From Ooceraea biroi (taxonomy: Eukaryota > Arthropoda > Insecta > Hymenoptera > Formicidae): a stretch of DNA of 64,000 nt. The position numbers and the translations under genes are program-made. The notes beneath the pieces were generated by a model. The model had not been told where the DNA came from and searched no databases. It worked only from the letters and a program-made list of their open reading frames with translations. The stretch is from NCBI RefSeq assembly GCF_003672135.1, contig NC_039512.1, positions 14,958,874-15,022,873 of the forward strand, read 5' to 3'. Numbering within the stretch: position 1 is the first letter of the stretch; each line of letters starts with the position of its first letter. Shown one piece after another: positions 49,801 through 63,254 of the stretch.

Positions 49801-52800
49801 CCTCAATATTGCGCCGCGCCGGTGGAAGCGACTTTTATATAGACGCGCGTAATCTAATCTGAAATGGAGACGACCGATTTGATTAGCTGAGGCAAATACG
49901 TTTTACAAAAGACAATGGAAAATGACAAAATAACAAAATACGAATTAATGCACGTACAAAAATTCATCTTTACGATTATTTTGGTAATTTCAATTAAAAT
50001 CGATATTATTCCGACGAATTTTATATCAATTAATTGGTTTCTCAATTTTTAAGTGCACAGAATGTACGTAGAAAAGTAAAATGTTTACGTTTGAAATTGG
50101 CCTTTCAAACCGAATTTTGCAACAAGGTTATTGTTTGCCATTTTTGTCAATCTGTTCTGCCGTATGCGAGTGAGAGAAAGACAGAGAGAAAAGCGGGTCT
50201 TTATTCTTATCATTTATCTTGCTAGCACACGTGAAAAACGGGGGGGTTAATGGAGTGTCAATGTGGAGTGGAGGGTGAGACTCGGAGGGGAAGGCGACAA
50301 CGACTGAATGTGAGGGAGGGAAGGACAGCGGGAGGGTCGGTGTGTGTGTGCTAATGAACGCCATTAAAAGCAACGTTAATTAGATTGCGCTAATCAGATC
50401 GCTCCGTTCCAACCGTATCTGTAGCCCTTTTTTTCGTACGTGGTCGCCAACATTCGTACGCGATGGGCAGGAATGCGAGTGGACTCGCACGAAACACTCC
50501 CCCCTCACCCCCGTGACCGTGATTATTCACCTTTTTTCACCATCCTCGCCCTTCGACATCCTAGACATTCCCTCCACACCCCCCCAGTTCGACCTCTTCG
50601 AACGAGAACGCGACGAAACGATCGACGAAACAACTAAAGAAATAGTTATTTGTAAATAAAATTTTAGTTATAGTTATTTATTAATATATATATTATAGCT
50701 AATAATGGTATCAGGAGTAAATACCTATTACATCATCAAAGCTATAATAATTATAATGACGATTACAAAAATCGAGATACAAGTAAGTCCGTCTTCCTCG
50801 ATCTTTACTTTCGATTTTTCGTCAGTTTTCGTTTCGCATCCACGAGTGAACGATTCGAGTCCGAATAAGGGATGCGTCGCGACGTCACGAGACAGCGACG
50901 CCGACGCCGACGACGATGACGACAACAACGTCGACGCCGGGCGGACCGTCGCCGATGATACATCATCGAATCGAATCGAATCTTCCGTCTTCTGCGATGG
51001 ATACCCCGTTTCGGCCGGGCAGAATTAAACCGACTATGATCCATAGATCACCATAGAGGCGGAGTGAACGAGGAGGGCGACCGTACGAACGGAGCATGAG
51101 GAAAGGGGGAAGGAGGAGGTTGGTCGAGACGGGCTCCCGCGACCGGAACGATCCTGGCCGGATCCTGCTGCTGCTGCAGTGTCTGGGGTAATGACGTGCG
51201 AACAGATATCGGATCCCTCACCTCCCCCCCCCCTCTCTCTCTCTCTCTGTTTCGTGCGCGCTATCGCTGTCCTCGGAGGCCCGCACCTACCTATCTACCT
51301 ACTTCTTGCTTAACGCTCTTCGCACGCATGGTTTCACGCACACGCGATCGCGACGATCGCCGCGCGACGACGGGAGGTTCACCGCGGCGATGAGTCGGAG
51401 CGGAAAGCGGACTCCCGCGGTGATGTCTTCTCTCGGTTGGCCCTTTCTCCCCTTCTCGGTCTTTCTTCCATGATTTTGAAGTTAATCGCCTCGCGTGGGG
51501 CTCGATGGAGACGCCGAATTAAAGTACACGAGAAACAACGGATTATGGTATCAAGTCGGATTATGCGAAACATTTAAAGTGTAGATTGGAGTACGCGAGG
51601 TGTGCTACACGAGCGTCACGTTAAAATGCGCCTTAGGGTATCCAGATGGAGAATTGAAGTTGCTCAGATGTGCCACACACGCGGGAATTTGAATTTTAAA
51701 TTTATCGAATTAGCGTACTAATTCGAGTTGTATCAACTCTAAACTTTACATGGAGATTTAAGCATTTAATAATCTCGGAGTTTCAAGGGTACTTAGAAAC
51801 AAACCACAATATCGACGGTAAAAAAATTCTTCTAATTATTCGAGCTATCGTTCGATCCTTCGTATCCCATTTCCGATAGCTTAGAAAACGTTTGCTATCC
51901 ACCTGAACCTCCCACTAATTAAGAATTACTCTCCGAGCGAACTGCGAGGGTATCTTCGGGGCCCAGTTCCCGGGGCCCAGCGAAGACAAAGCCGGGCGGG
52001 AGCGATAAGAGATAACGGTCGAGGGCGGTCGAAGGGCCAGAGGGGAATTTAACGAGAAAAAATGGGTAGACGGAGATAAATAAAGAGAGGAGGAGGAGAA
52101 GGCAGAGAGAGAAAGAGAGAATTCGCGATGATCGTGCCGATGTCTGCTCGAGCAGCGAGACCCGGGCAACTATAATCGTCCCTCGTATCGGCCGGGCACG
52201 GCCGTTATCGTGCTTATCACCGCGTCCGGTCTCTATCGGCCATCTATGCAAATCGCGACTAATTATATTTAATTAGATTCGACCACGGCGCTGCGCCGAC
52301 GATCGGCCGCGTTGCGATGCGATGCGATGCGATATACCGGCCGCCACCGCTAGAAACCCGCGTTAATAATTACAGAGCGATAGCTTCCGCTATTGCTCGT
52401 ACGCGAATTACAGCGCGCTCGAAATCCGTAACGATCCCTTCGATGCTCGGCGTGACGCGCGCGTCGATATTCCTTGCGCCGACCGGGATTGTTACGGTCC
52501 TGCGGGAATTTACGAGTCTGTGAACCACGGGAAAAATATTTCTGTGGATGAAATCATTTTTGAAGGAGTCTAAAATACTGCAGAAACTTGTTCCGTTACT
52601 CTTGGCATTATTATGTAATAAAAATGACGATATATTATATTTTACATCTTCAGTTTTGTCTACATATCTCGCATAAAATTATTAAATATGGCGACAAATT
52701 TATTATATATTCTTTTTTATTTGTACAATCTGTTGCATAGCATTGCACGTGTCAGCATTTATTACTACGTTAATCCTTCTTCTCCTCCTTTTCCCGTCTT

Positions 52801-53714
52801 CTTCTCGATATTTCTTTCTCGCTCGGTTACTCTGGATCTTTTCTTCTTGTCGTCTTTCCTTCGGTGGCTCGATACGACGAGTCAGAAACGCGAAGGTTAA
52901 AGGCTTAGAGTGAACCGCGCGCGGTGCGCTCCTCGTAAAGATAAGTGCGTCGGGGTCCCCGCCGAAGGTAGTCCCCGTTTCACGATCGTGCTCCCTCCTC
53001 TTCTCACTCACAGATCCCGCTATCGGTACATTATATCGCACGCAGCACAGCACATATATAACAGACCCCGCTTCCAATTAAAATTAGGTCGAACGCGACT
53101 TAGAGCACGTTGTCGAAAGAAACGCTTATCGTCCGCGATTCATGATTTGCGCCTCGTCCGCCGGAGGACTAATTATTGCGGTGTTTAATCAATTAAATGA
53201 CCGCGCGACTAAGGCGGGAAGGGTGTCAGATAAAGCAGCAACGTCTCAATTCCGATTCGCGGCGTTGCCCCTTTTCTCTGTGCGCTCAAGAAATAAATAA
53301 TATGTGCGAAAAGCAGATTTTTCGTGGATAACATGTAGCAATGACGCGTGAATCAAGACTTTTCTAAGTTTATATTAAATTATGATTTATGAAATATTTT
53401 ATATATATTATATTAATTAATTAATATTATTATTAAAATGATTATTACTACTTCTCTTACAGAAGCTTGTTCTTGAAATTTTCGAAGCTTTTTTTGGTTG
53501 TGAGAAAGACGGAAGATTGAAACGCGGAGCATTTTGTATAATTTGTAACAGCTGTAGCTTTAATATCGTCATCGTCTGTTATCGTCGAGAACTAACGCCC
53601 TCGTTGCGATGGGACTTCTATCTGCGAGCTGTCGCAGATGCTGCGATTGGGCCCCGCTGGGTCTTAATTCACGAAAATCCTCTACATTGCGAACTGGTTA
53701 GAACCTTTGATGTA

Positions 53715-54198
53715 CAGGGTGTCCTGGACCAATTCCTCTCTTAGCCATATTCTAAGAAAGTTTTGTCGTATCCAATGTCCTCAATATCTAAACATAAAAT
53801 TTAAAAAAAGATGACCACACTTGACATTAATCAAATCAATTCCATCTTATCATGGAACTTGTGTGATACAATCTGATGTAACCTACATGATGCTTCACTG
53901 CTTAGATCTTTTAGCTAACACAGGATCGTAACAATAATAACATCAATAATAAAGAGTTGCTTATAATATTAAGCCATAGTTTATCTTTGATAAATTATCA
54001 TCAGTATGCACTGGAGAGAGTATCCCTCCCCAAGCATTCGAAAAACTAATAATTACAGGAATTAGTAATTGAACAGAGCGCTAGATGAGAAAATATTTCT
54101 CTGCTCTCTTAATAACTATTGACGTCTCGAGCCATCGGCGAGAAGAGCGGCGCGCTCCTCTTGATTCCCGGTATCTGCGGCTGAAAGGGACACCCTGT
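53715..54198. mobile_element. Possible short element bounded by inverted ACAGGGTGTCC
   Basis: ACAGGGTGTCC at 53715-53725 and its reverse complement at 54188-54198, about 484 bases from end to end, with no coding content. The same 11-mer occurs a third time, in reverse, at about 24607. Words of this kind recur at the ends of insect repeats, but no target-site duplication is clear. Confidence 0.35.
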
Positions 54199-55685
54199 GT
54201 AAGAGTTGCATTAGTTATCTTTGCGCCGTGAAGGTGGTCGGGGCGGAGAGGGAGGAAGACGATAGGGGAGGAATGCAACCGTTGCTTTATCGACGAAGCG
54301 TGGGTTTCGAAGTGCCGTCTTCTGGCCGAGAATGCAGGTGCTTTATCTGCTTGCGGGGCCCGCGCGGAGAGAAAAAGGCCAGACGATATCCGCGGGGGCC
54401 GGGTGGATCGGGGGAGGGAGGGAGGGAGGGAGAAAGAAAAAGAGAGAAAGGGTGAAGGAGAGCGAGCGGGCAGATTACTCCAAATAAACGCGTGTCGAGA
54501 TTCGTCTCAGTCGTATTTAACACTGATAAGCAGATCGAACGAATTTTTATAACGCTCCCCGGCCACTCCGGGCCGAATAATTATCGGCCCCATCGGATCT
54601 TCGTCCCTGGAATGCCTGCGGGCCCCGCCTGGGACCCCCTAAGTCACTTCCGAGGATCGTGCAGGAGAAAAAAAGACACGGGCACTTATCTTTGTTTCTG
54701 GGAAATGAAAGAACGCGCGAGGATTGCGATAAGCGCTATTTTTAATATTTCCATGGCGCGCATTTTAACACAGGAGGAATCAGGTATTACTTCGCAGTAA
54801 TTCGCAATTATTCTGTATATTATATATTTTTTTAAATTCCATTTTCTCTCATTTTTTGATATATTAGCTTTAAAGATTATTGTGCAGTTTTGGAAAAAAA
54901 TACTTGAATGTAATTCTTATTGTTTTATGTTAGATGCTCGACCTGTTTATCGATGATCTCGCATTTTGCCGAGAACGACCGTTCACTCGCGGCGCACAGG
55001 TGAGAGGAGAGAGAAATTTAACGAGCGGCCGCTCAGTCAATGGCACTAATGACGCTAATTAATTGCACAAAAGACGTCGACTGGCTGTTACGCTCGTCTT
55101 ACACGCGAAATCGCGAGCGAGCCTCCTCGAGCGCGCGACATGCAATTAATTTATTAACTCGCTCGCAAATTACGCAAATCGCGCGATATCGACAAACCGC
55201 AACAACAAACTCGGATGAGCGCTCGAGATACGAGGAGATTATTGGAGATAATGACGGCCAAAACTACACATCCAAACAATATGTTTTTTTTAGATCATAC
55301 TGGATCGTAAAAACATCTTAGACGCCCCGGTAGGCAGCGGTGTCCCGTCGGTGGTCCCCGCGGCCTTCGGATAAAGTCCCAGCGGGGTCCGGCCGGACAG
55401 AGACCCGGGTCTCCTTCGACTCGATTTTTAAGCGGCGTGTTGCACGCTCGCGCACTCTCGGCGTGCATTCGCGTGCACAAAGCCGGGACCTCCCAATGTC
55501 GGCCACGTTGGAATAATTCTCCCGCGGGCCGGGCAAAAATTAGGCCTTATCCGATCGCGGCGCGCGGATGCTTTCCGCGGCTGGAATTTATTATCGCGCG
55601 TAACGAAGCTCGGGTGTCCTTATGGCGAAAATATCATCGACGTCGAACAAAAGGGTCGTGCGCGCCAAGAATGGCTCGTCTATGT

Positions 55686-55689
<4 letters not shown>

Positions 55690-55721
<32 letters not shown>
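55690..55721. repeat. (CT)n microsatellite
   Basis: About 16 CT units in a CpG-rich block. Confidence 0.93.
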
Positions 55722-55723
<2 letters not shown>

Positions 55724-58188
55724 CTCTCTCGGCCATTCTGCTTATCATCCCGCGGCCGCTATTGCCGCGATATCGAATGAATGCCCGGCTTTATGGGCCG
55801 ATCGCGCGGCCGATAGCGGACCCCGCGTATGCGTACTCGTTGATTATGCGCTCGCGCGCGGAAAGCGGATCTGAAAGTGTCGCCGCGCTACCTTCGACAA
55901 TCGGATAATCGCGACTCGCCACTCGGTGGGCTTGGAGCGACGAGAGATCCTTTTGGGCGAGGCCGATATTGAAGTTTTAATCATGATCGAAGAATTACGC
56001 TTGGCTTATATAATTAACACCATAATTAATATTCTAATTGAAACATCAATTGGCCCAAAATTGGAGGGACTCAGGATGGCTTTAATTTTATTTCTAATAA
56101 ATAAATTAAATATTTCTTTCGATGAAATTGATGAAGATTTCGATATTTGGTATAATATATTTAACGTTGCCACTGTGGGAAAAGTATCCTCGCGGATCTA
56201 GTATCTTTTCGTGTTTTGTTATCTGGCTTATTAATATCGTTGGCTCGACAGTTTTTTAAGGAGGACGCTATCGCGATGTTTCGCGAAGCGCGAGAACATT
56301 ATTTCGCCTCAATGTCGCGCGAATCTCGCCAAACGTTGGAAGAACTGAAAGAAGTGGCGGGCCTCAAGGCCCGCCAACAGCCATATCGACGGATTATCGC
56401 GAAGGACACCCGTGCTGAAGCCGTGCGTGACTCCGTTTTTGATAGTATTATCCTTGCGCATTGGTAACGAAGTGACTCGCACGTTAATAGCTCGCTGGCT
56501 GATTGCGAATTACGAGCGAGTCGTTTCCGCCATTTTTCACTTCTCACGCACCTCGCGTTTATCAGATCCGCGAACTTTTCTCGTGATTCTGAAGCATCGT
56601 CACGGAATCTTCCTCAAGATACTTGCGAGTTTTAATTATAAGCATGCGATTTGATTGCTTTCAACGTTAAATTAATTTTGCTACATTGTCTTGACTTGAC
56701 GTTTATGTTAACGACAACAACTTAATTTACAACTATTTCATTTATAAACACGATTGCTGTTTATATGCTTTATTATTATAAATATCTTTTCTACTTCATC
56801 TTTTGTAAAACTTTACGTCAATCTTTTAATTTAGACAGGTGATGCAACCTGATTTTAATTCTATCAAAATTTTTCACATAGATTTTTATTAGAGAAGATA
56901 ATTTTGTTTTAAGCACATATCTTCACTCTTCAGCAAGTTCTTTCGCCGCCTCTTTTCTATTTATCGTTCTCGACTCGATTCCGCGTGCAGCTCGTTTTGG
57001 CTTTACGCGGCGTCGCTCTCCTCGGGAATCGTCCGTGTATCTCTTCCGCGTCAGTTAGGATAACGCGCGACATCCTAGAAGTCGATAGATGTTAGATAAG
57101 GTGAGCTGGTCCACGTCAGCGCGCAGCCCCCGACGCGACGCGAAATTAATATCCGCGATTCGGAATGGAGAGATTCTCTCTCTCTCGAATTATATTCCAA
57201 CAAACAGTCGACGAGTCGAATGAACTCGGGAACGCCAAATTGCCTGAAAGTTTTGATGCATCTTTAACAATACGAAATTTATTAAAACTGAAAATCGAAG
57301 ATTTTTTTAATGACTTATCACGACAAACTCGCAGTCGAATTCAGACTGGAAGGAGAATCCACCCTTAACGATCGTTACTCGGTGATAACGGCGATATTCG
57401 ACTCGGTACCCAGCAGATTAGAACGTGGCTCGGCGACTCGGGCACGCAACATTCGCGCGCCGAACCGAATATCTCGCGCCGATCCGTCTATTTTTCCGCG
57501 CGCGTTACGTTGCATCTCGTCCTCCTTTTCCTCCTGCACCCTCCACCTACATCTCCACCTCCCTTTCGCATTGCCGATGGCGAAGAAAGAGGTGAAGCAA
57601 ACCTGCGAGGGTTGGAGAGAAGGCAGGCGGCGTGGGCGAACGGGGGGAGGTTGAGGGGGACGAGGGGGGTTGGCTATCGGAAACCCTCGGCCCCAACGAC
57701 CAATGCCACGGCGCCTTTATCGTTTTACAACAGAAAGGCGCACATCAGTCAACCGGTATCTCCTCACGCTTGATTTCCCGTGGCCGCCCCCTCCTCCAAT
57801 CCCTCGCTGCCACCCTCGCAGCCGCAACCCCCCGCAACGGCGGCGGCGGCAGCGCGTCTCTCGCCTCCTCTCGCTTTCTGCTCCCGAGGCGCCGCCGCGC
57901 GTCCTCCGCCTTCCTTCTTTCGACCTTCCGCCGCCTGCCCTCCGCTCACCGCCGTCACCCTTCTCCGGAGGCGGGGGCGGGAACCGGGGGTGGGCAGATA
58001 GCGGGACGACGTGGAGCGCGCGGTAGTTATGAAAACATATGAAATATATTCAATCTGGGCCGACGCGATAACACCGCCGGCCGACCGCGGCGGCAGACAA
58101 CCCCCCGTTCGGCCAACCCCCGACCGACCACAGCCACCCCCGAGCGGAGTACACGTGTACACGGATACGGAGCAGGTGTATGTGCGTG

Positions 58189-58190
<2 letters not shown>

Positions 58191-58226
<36 letters not shown>
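58191..58226. repeat. (TG)18 microsatellite
   Basis: 36-base uninterrupted TG run. Confidence 0.95.
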
Positions 58227-58227
<1 letters not shown>

Positions 58228-59114
58228 ACGAGCGAGGTGGACGAGATGTGGCGCGTCGTCGTCCCGAAGATTGCGCGCTCGCTCTTTCGACGGATGCTGC
58301 CGCCGAGCGGGTTATCGCGATGGCGGAGGGATCGGATGGGATGAATGTGTCGGCCGGACTCGGTAAATCGCACCCCCGGAATTTTGCTCGCGGACGCTCA
58401 TCGCCGTGCATCGTGAACTGCGCCGTTAATCGTTGGCATTATCGAAACCGAAATGACATTCATCTTGTATTTCAGTTTTCTCTTTTTCGATGATGAATGA
58501 CAAGGTGTACCCTTCCTACGGATAATTACACTAACTGTACTTATTATTTTATAAGATATAAAATGATATGTTTTATTATATGGCATGACAGTGCGCCTAT
58601 TACACAAATAAACATGAAATTCCATACCAAAATTGCATACAAAATCATAATGTGAATGATATATTTATCATATTCTTCTCTTCACATTTTTACATTCTAA
58701 CAAAAATATATTCGAACCGAAAATTTCCAAACGAAAGCATGCAAATGTTACCGTTGCCTTCCGCTTCGTCGCTCGGGACCGTTTCATCTCGGTTGATCAT
58801 GAAAAACCGCGGTGTGCATATTTGGCGACATCGACTTCGATTTGCCGCTGACTTCAGGTCGGTGCGGAGGCAAACGACGAAGCCGGCAAACAACGAGTCA
58901 CCTCTTGCCCTCTCTGCACACAGATCCACATACACACATACACACATGCACGCACACATCCCTACATGGGAGAACACGCTCCGGGGATGGGGGTGGGTAG
59001 CGGCGGGGGGAGAGTTTGTTATCGTTATCGCACGACGTGGCCGCGCGGCGATCGCGATAACGCCTCGCCGCCGCTCTTATCGGCGCGCCGGTTTGCTTGC
59101 TTCGGCCCGTACCG

Positions 59115-59167
59115 TACCTACCTACCTACCTACCTACCTACCTACGTTCGTTCGTTCGTTCGTTCGT
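59115..59167. repeat. Compound (TACC)n-(GTTC)n microsatellite
   Basis: About seven TACC units pass directly into about five to six GTTC units. Confidence 0.93.
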
Positions 59168-60554
59168 ATTCGCCGACGCCACCGACACCACCGACGCCCG
59201 ACACCGACGCCGCGTCCATTCTGCCTCGCTCCACTTCGCCCGGTCGGCTCGTATTTTCGCGCCACTTCGCGACGCCGCGCTAACCAAATCGGAGAGCCGC
59301 ACGAAAAAGTGAATAATGACACGATATATGGTAACGATAGTATAATGTGCTGACAATTTATAATAATAATAATAATTCAGAAATGCATAGAATACGCATA
59401 TATGAATAATGTGAAATTTGATAATAATGTCTGATATACATATATTATGTTGCATACATAAAATCATTATTGAGTATGTAATTAAATACACACATAATTA
59501 TTAATAATTAACGTGCAAAATTGTATAATAAACCAGCAATATAATAATTAGATAATAAACATGCAATTGCGTTCGAAAATTCGCATTTTGAGAGCGAATA
59601 TTGAAAACTCAACATACACATTCCGACGAGAGGGTGGAATGTTAAAGCGGGGGGTTTCGAGCCCTCGCTCCGTGAGGCCGTAAAGCTCCGTAAACCGCGT
59701 TACGGGATGCGGGGCACGCGACTACCGCTCCATTGACCTGCGTTAGTTTTCCAACCCCTACTTCCGCCACCGATTTCGACTTACCCTCCTGCCCTCGGGC
59801 TCTTGGTCCCCCCTGCTGGTTGCCCGCCACTCCAGTTGGCCGTTCGCCACCGGGTACGAAGAGCCACCGAGATCGCTTTTGTACGCCATCCCCGTGTGTC
59901 TTGGCACGTAACACGCCACCCTTCACCCACCATCCCACCGCAGAGGGAGGCTTGCAACTTCATTCGTCGGAATTAACTCTTTGCCCTCGGCGCGCTGAGT
60001 TACGATTGTACCACGAAACGTCGCGGTGTGACGTGTCACGATCCTCCGTTTCATCTCTGCATCCCCGTCGACGAAAACTTGCATTCTCGAGTAATTTAAT
60101 AATTGTATGTTAATTATTCGTTGTCGCTATGGTTTATTTTTTTATGCAAAATAAAAGTTTTAGATTCGTGAATAGATAATTTTGTTATGCAAGATAGAAT
60201 TTGTTCAATTATGTACAATCTCGCTTATCTCGCCGCGCGAGAAACGCTACTCCATGAGGATGCCACATGTGTAACACGTGCAGTATGTAAATTGTCTAAT
60301 GTCGTGTGACGTAATGCCCAATTACGTAATTTGTCGAGACTAAGACAATCTGAATGCCGTTATCAATATTAAATTTATTTTACAGTGGAATAAATATTAA
60401 TTGCGCGCATACACGCTTGACTGAGACGCACGCGAGAATAAATTTGAGGTCGATAACTAGAGTGGACGAGAACGAAAGAGAGAGAGAAGGTGGGAGCAAT
60501 TCAACGCGTCGTGTCACGACGCAGTGCATGCACTTCCGTTTCATTGATCGCAAC

Positions 60555-60667
60555 GATAACGACGTCGGCGCGATAACGCCGGTCGGGCCCGGCGCGATAT
60601 CGATCTGCGATCGATCGCTCGCGATAAGCGCCCGTTCGCGGGATAATCGCGCGGAACGTCGCGATAA
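60555..60667 (+). promoter_or_regulatory. Cluster of five co-oriented GATAA cores
   Basis: Cores at 60555, 60572, 60623, 60642 and 60663, all on the + strand, four as CGATAA and one as GGATAA, separated by 17, 51, 19 and 21 bases. Candidate GATA-type or CGATA-binding enhancer, inferred only. Confidence 0.4.
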
Positions 60668-62781
60668 TAAACGCGATCGTCGCGTTACCGTTGCCCCTCT
60701 GTCATTTTTCTTCCGTTCCCCGCCGTGTCCCGCGTCCTTTTATCTCTTTTTATCTTTCCCTTTACTATTTATCTCCACGTTATTCTCCCGTTTCGCGTTT
60801 ACCTCATTTCATCCCGTTTGCATTTGGTCTACCCCTCTCATTATCTAATATTTTAGTTTTACTTTGTTTTTAAGTGACTGCTTCCTTTTTGCCTCTTTAT
60901 TGTCAGAACTTTTATTATCTTATTGGTATATTTGGTTTGCATAAATCTTCAATTTCTTATATGTAACTTATGTTTTATGCTGTGAATACATTATTGATAA
61001 TTTTGAAGATTTATACAGAAAATACTCTTCTCGAAACATGCAAGAAATTTCTTTCCTCCCGCTCGATCGAGGCACATGAAGTTGCTGCACGCGGCGATAC
61101 GGTCGCGGTAGCACGCTGGCCATCGAAGCAGATCGATTAATTGGGATCGGGCGCGATCGCGCCACGCTTCGACGTCTGAAAAGAGCAGCGTCCGAGCGTG
61201 TTCACCGCGCGCAACGGCGCGCACAAACGGCCCTGCACACTATTGCTATGTTACACTATTGCGACCGCGTTCACATTTCATTCTCCAACATTTTCTCGTT
61301 TAGCGTTGATACTTTCTTTTGACGAATCACAGATGATCATATTTCTCGTGTCTTTTCTTCTTTATCTCATCGACATCGCGCTCAAAGAGTACTTTCTTCT
61401 TTCATCTTCTTTTTTTATCGATTCTCTTTGTCTTACGAAATGCGCGTCTCTCTCTCTTTCTGCCGGCGGACGTGGATGTAAATTACAGGATGCGGGCGTG
61501 TTTGCGCTCACGAAACCGCGCATGACGCGCGATAGCGATCGGCGCGACGAGATCTCTCGACGAGACCGACGACAACGAGGACGATCGAGACGCACAAACT
61601 GCAAAGATCGCGGAGAGATCGCTGATCGAGGGTGGCCGGTAAGCGCCTCCGGCCGACCGGAAACTCGATCCTCGTCCTTGGCGCCCATCACGATCGGGTT
61701 TCATCCCGCTTCGACGAAAATCCCGTGCGCAAATGTCGATGCACGAGTGCCGCCTGAGTGCATGACGAGACCTGATTTTAATCTGGTAATTAAACGCAGG
61801 AATGTTTCGAGTATGTTACTTTCACGTAGAAATTATACATACTTGTATACTGCACTTGAATATGTTTGGGTAAAAATTAAGTGCAATTAATGCATTTAAA
61901 ATTGCGACTTTGGAATGTTTCTTTACAATTATCATATTTATACAATATTTATGTCGCACAATGAGTCATTTTTACGTACGATATAAAGTTAATCGATTTA
62001 TATACAACCAGGTTACAGATTTTACAGAGATCGTGGTATTAAAATCCAATCTCTTTCTTTCTTTCTTCTCTTGTTTTTCCCTCGCGGGACGCGAAGTTTA
62101 TCGGCCCATAAAACCGAAGTTCACGTAGAGCGCGATGCCTCGATCGATAACGGGATATCGAATGATTTTTTTCCTCCTGCGCGCGGTGCCCTATCTCGGC
62201 GAATGCAACTCTCCAATCGGCCAGTCCAGAGTCTCGAAAACACGAAACTGCGCCGTGATTAAATGCGGAAACGGGGCGATAAGCTCTGCTGCATCGGGGT
62301 GCAGTCCGCGCGGACACGAAGATGCAATTAATCATAAAATTATCAATCGGTAATTGCACAGTCCGTCATAATAAACCGATTAAATTCGGAAAACAAATGA
62401 GAAATCGCAGTCGAATAAAATCGACAAATAAATTGGGCTTAAGGGCAATGGCATTGCGAGACCGATAAGGGAGCAAAACTCCGAGATAAATCGCGGAGTT
62501 TGCGAGAAGAAAATTGCGAAACAGGTCGGAATTTAGTAAGACCGATGGAATTAAAATTAATTAACGGCAAAGCTCGATTGGGCTCGTTTATGGAGCGCGG
62601 AATTTTCGTCTTCGATTTTCGCGCTGCCATTTTTCGTCCACGGAGCTCGCAAGGAGAATAAATAACGAATCGCACGTCCTCGGAGAGAACGCGGCCGGTC
62701 ACGGAGCAGATAAAACGCGGAGATGTGGAAGAGTGCCCTGGGTCAGATGAGATTACTGGCATATCGCTGGTCGGCCGCGGC

Positions 62782-62838
62782 TTATCGCCGTCGCGATAAC
62801 ACTTGGACGCCCCCAGATCACTCGATAACCACGTTATC
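62782..62838. promoter_or_regulatory. Cluster of four CGATAA/TTATCG sites in 57 bases
   Basis: TTATCG at 62782, CGATAA at 62794, CGATAA at 62823 and TTATCG at 62834. The four lie as a mirrored arrangement of two - and two + strand cores. Confidence 0.4.
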
Positions 62839-63213
62839 GACATCGGCCTCGTCCATCGGTCATCATAGCCGCCTAGCTTAATGGAAAAAGACCAGGACCA
62901 GGTTTCTCCTCCGAGCCGAGTGCTACTCGTATCGCGCGCGCGTATCTCGCGGCTTAAAAGCGGCCGTCCGATTCCGCGAATAAAATAAAATCTACTTGAA
63001 ACTTATGATATAATTAAGCGAGTCTACATAATCATGATATAATTAAGTGAGGCTAGCGATTAAAGTCAAGGAGTGATTGATACGATACAATATTAAGTGT
63101 AAATAATAATCGAAGCTAAAAACTGTAAAGAAACAAAGATTTGTAATGAATGATTAAAAATCAAATGAGAGTGAGAGAGAGAAAGGAAGGGAGTCATAAT
63201 TAGTTTTTAATTA

Positions 63214-63218
<5 letters not shown>

Positions 63219-63249
<31 letters not shown>
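63219..63249. repeat. (AT)15 microsatellite
   Basis: Uninterrupted AT run preceded by a TTAATTATAATTAT lead-in. Confidence 0.95.

Positions 63250-63254
<5 letters not shown>

Larger units (their letters stand above)
40001..50000 (+). other. Putative first intron of the FOG-like gene, part 4
   Basis: No exon supported. Contains two exact 19-bp copies at 41104-41141, a CT run at 41336-41352, GAGAGGGTGAGAGAGGGAGGGTGAG-like purine repeats near 41850-41900 (given here as a type of sequence), GCGACGCGTCGCG palindromic words near 42006-42035, (CGGA)n at 42916-42946, and an ATACGC-rich repeat at 46739-46800. CACACA-rich sequence lies around 48060-48300. Confidence 0.45.
50001..57100 (+). other. Putative first intron of the FOG-like gene, part 5
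   Basis: No exon supported. Contains GATGCGATGCGATGCGAT near 52315, a possible ACAGGGTGTCC-ended element (53715-54198), GGAG/GGGAG purine repeats near 54410-54430 and a CT run (55690-55721). Two adjacent helical-looking frames (55926-56201 and 56216-56467) resemble no family I know. Confidence 0.45.

Noticed and set aside
55926..56467. Two adjacent frames with helical, hydrophobic-acidic composition
   Set aside because: The most protein-like of the intron frames, but neither resembles a family I know, the two are separated by a stop, and no splice signals connect them; a database search would decide.
57764..58411. 215-codon frame on the - strand
   Set aside because: It includes a His-Thr stretch coded by the TG microsatellite and Gly/Arg/Ala low complexity; a + strand frame of similar quality overlaps it.
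58652..59353. 233-codon frame on the + strand
   Set aside because: Coded through ACACAC and TACC/GTTC repeats; no family resemblance, start context or splice logic.
61198..61890. 230-codon frame on the + strand
   Set aside because: Length is not surprising in stop-poor DNA, composition changes midway, and no known domain was seen.
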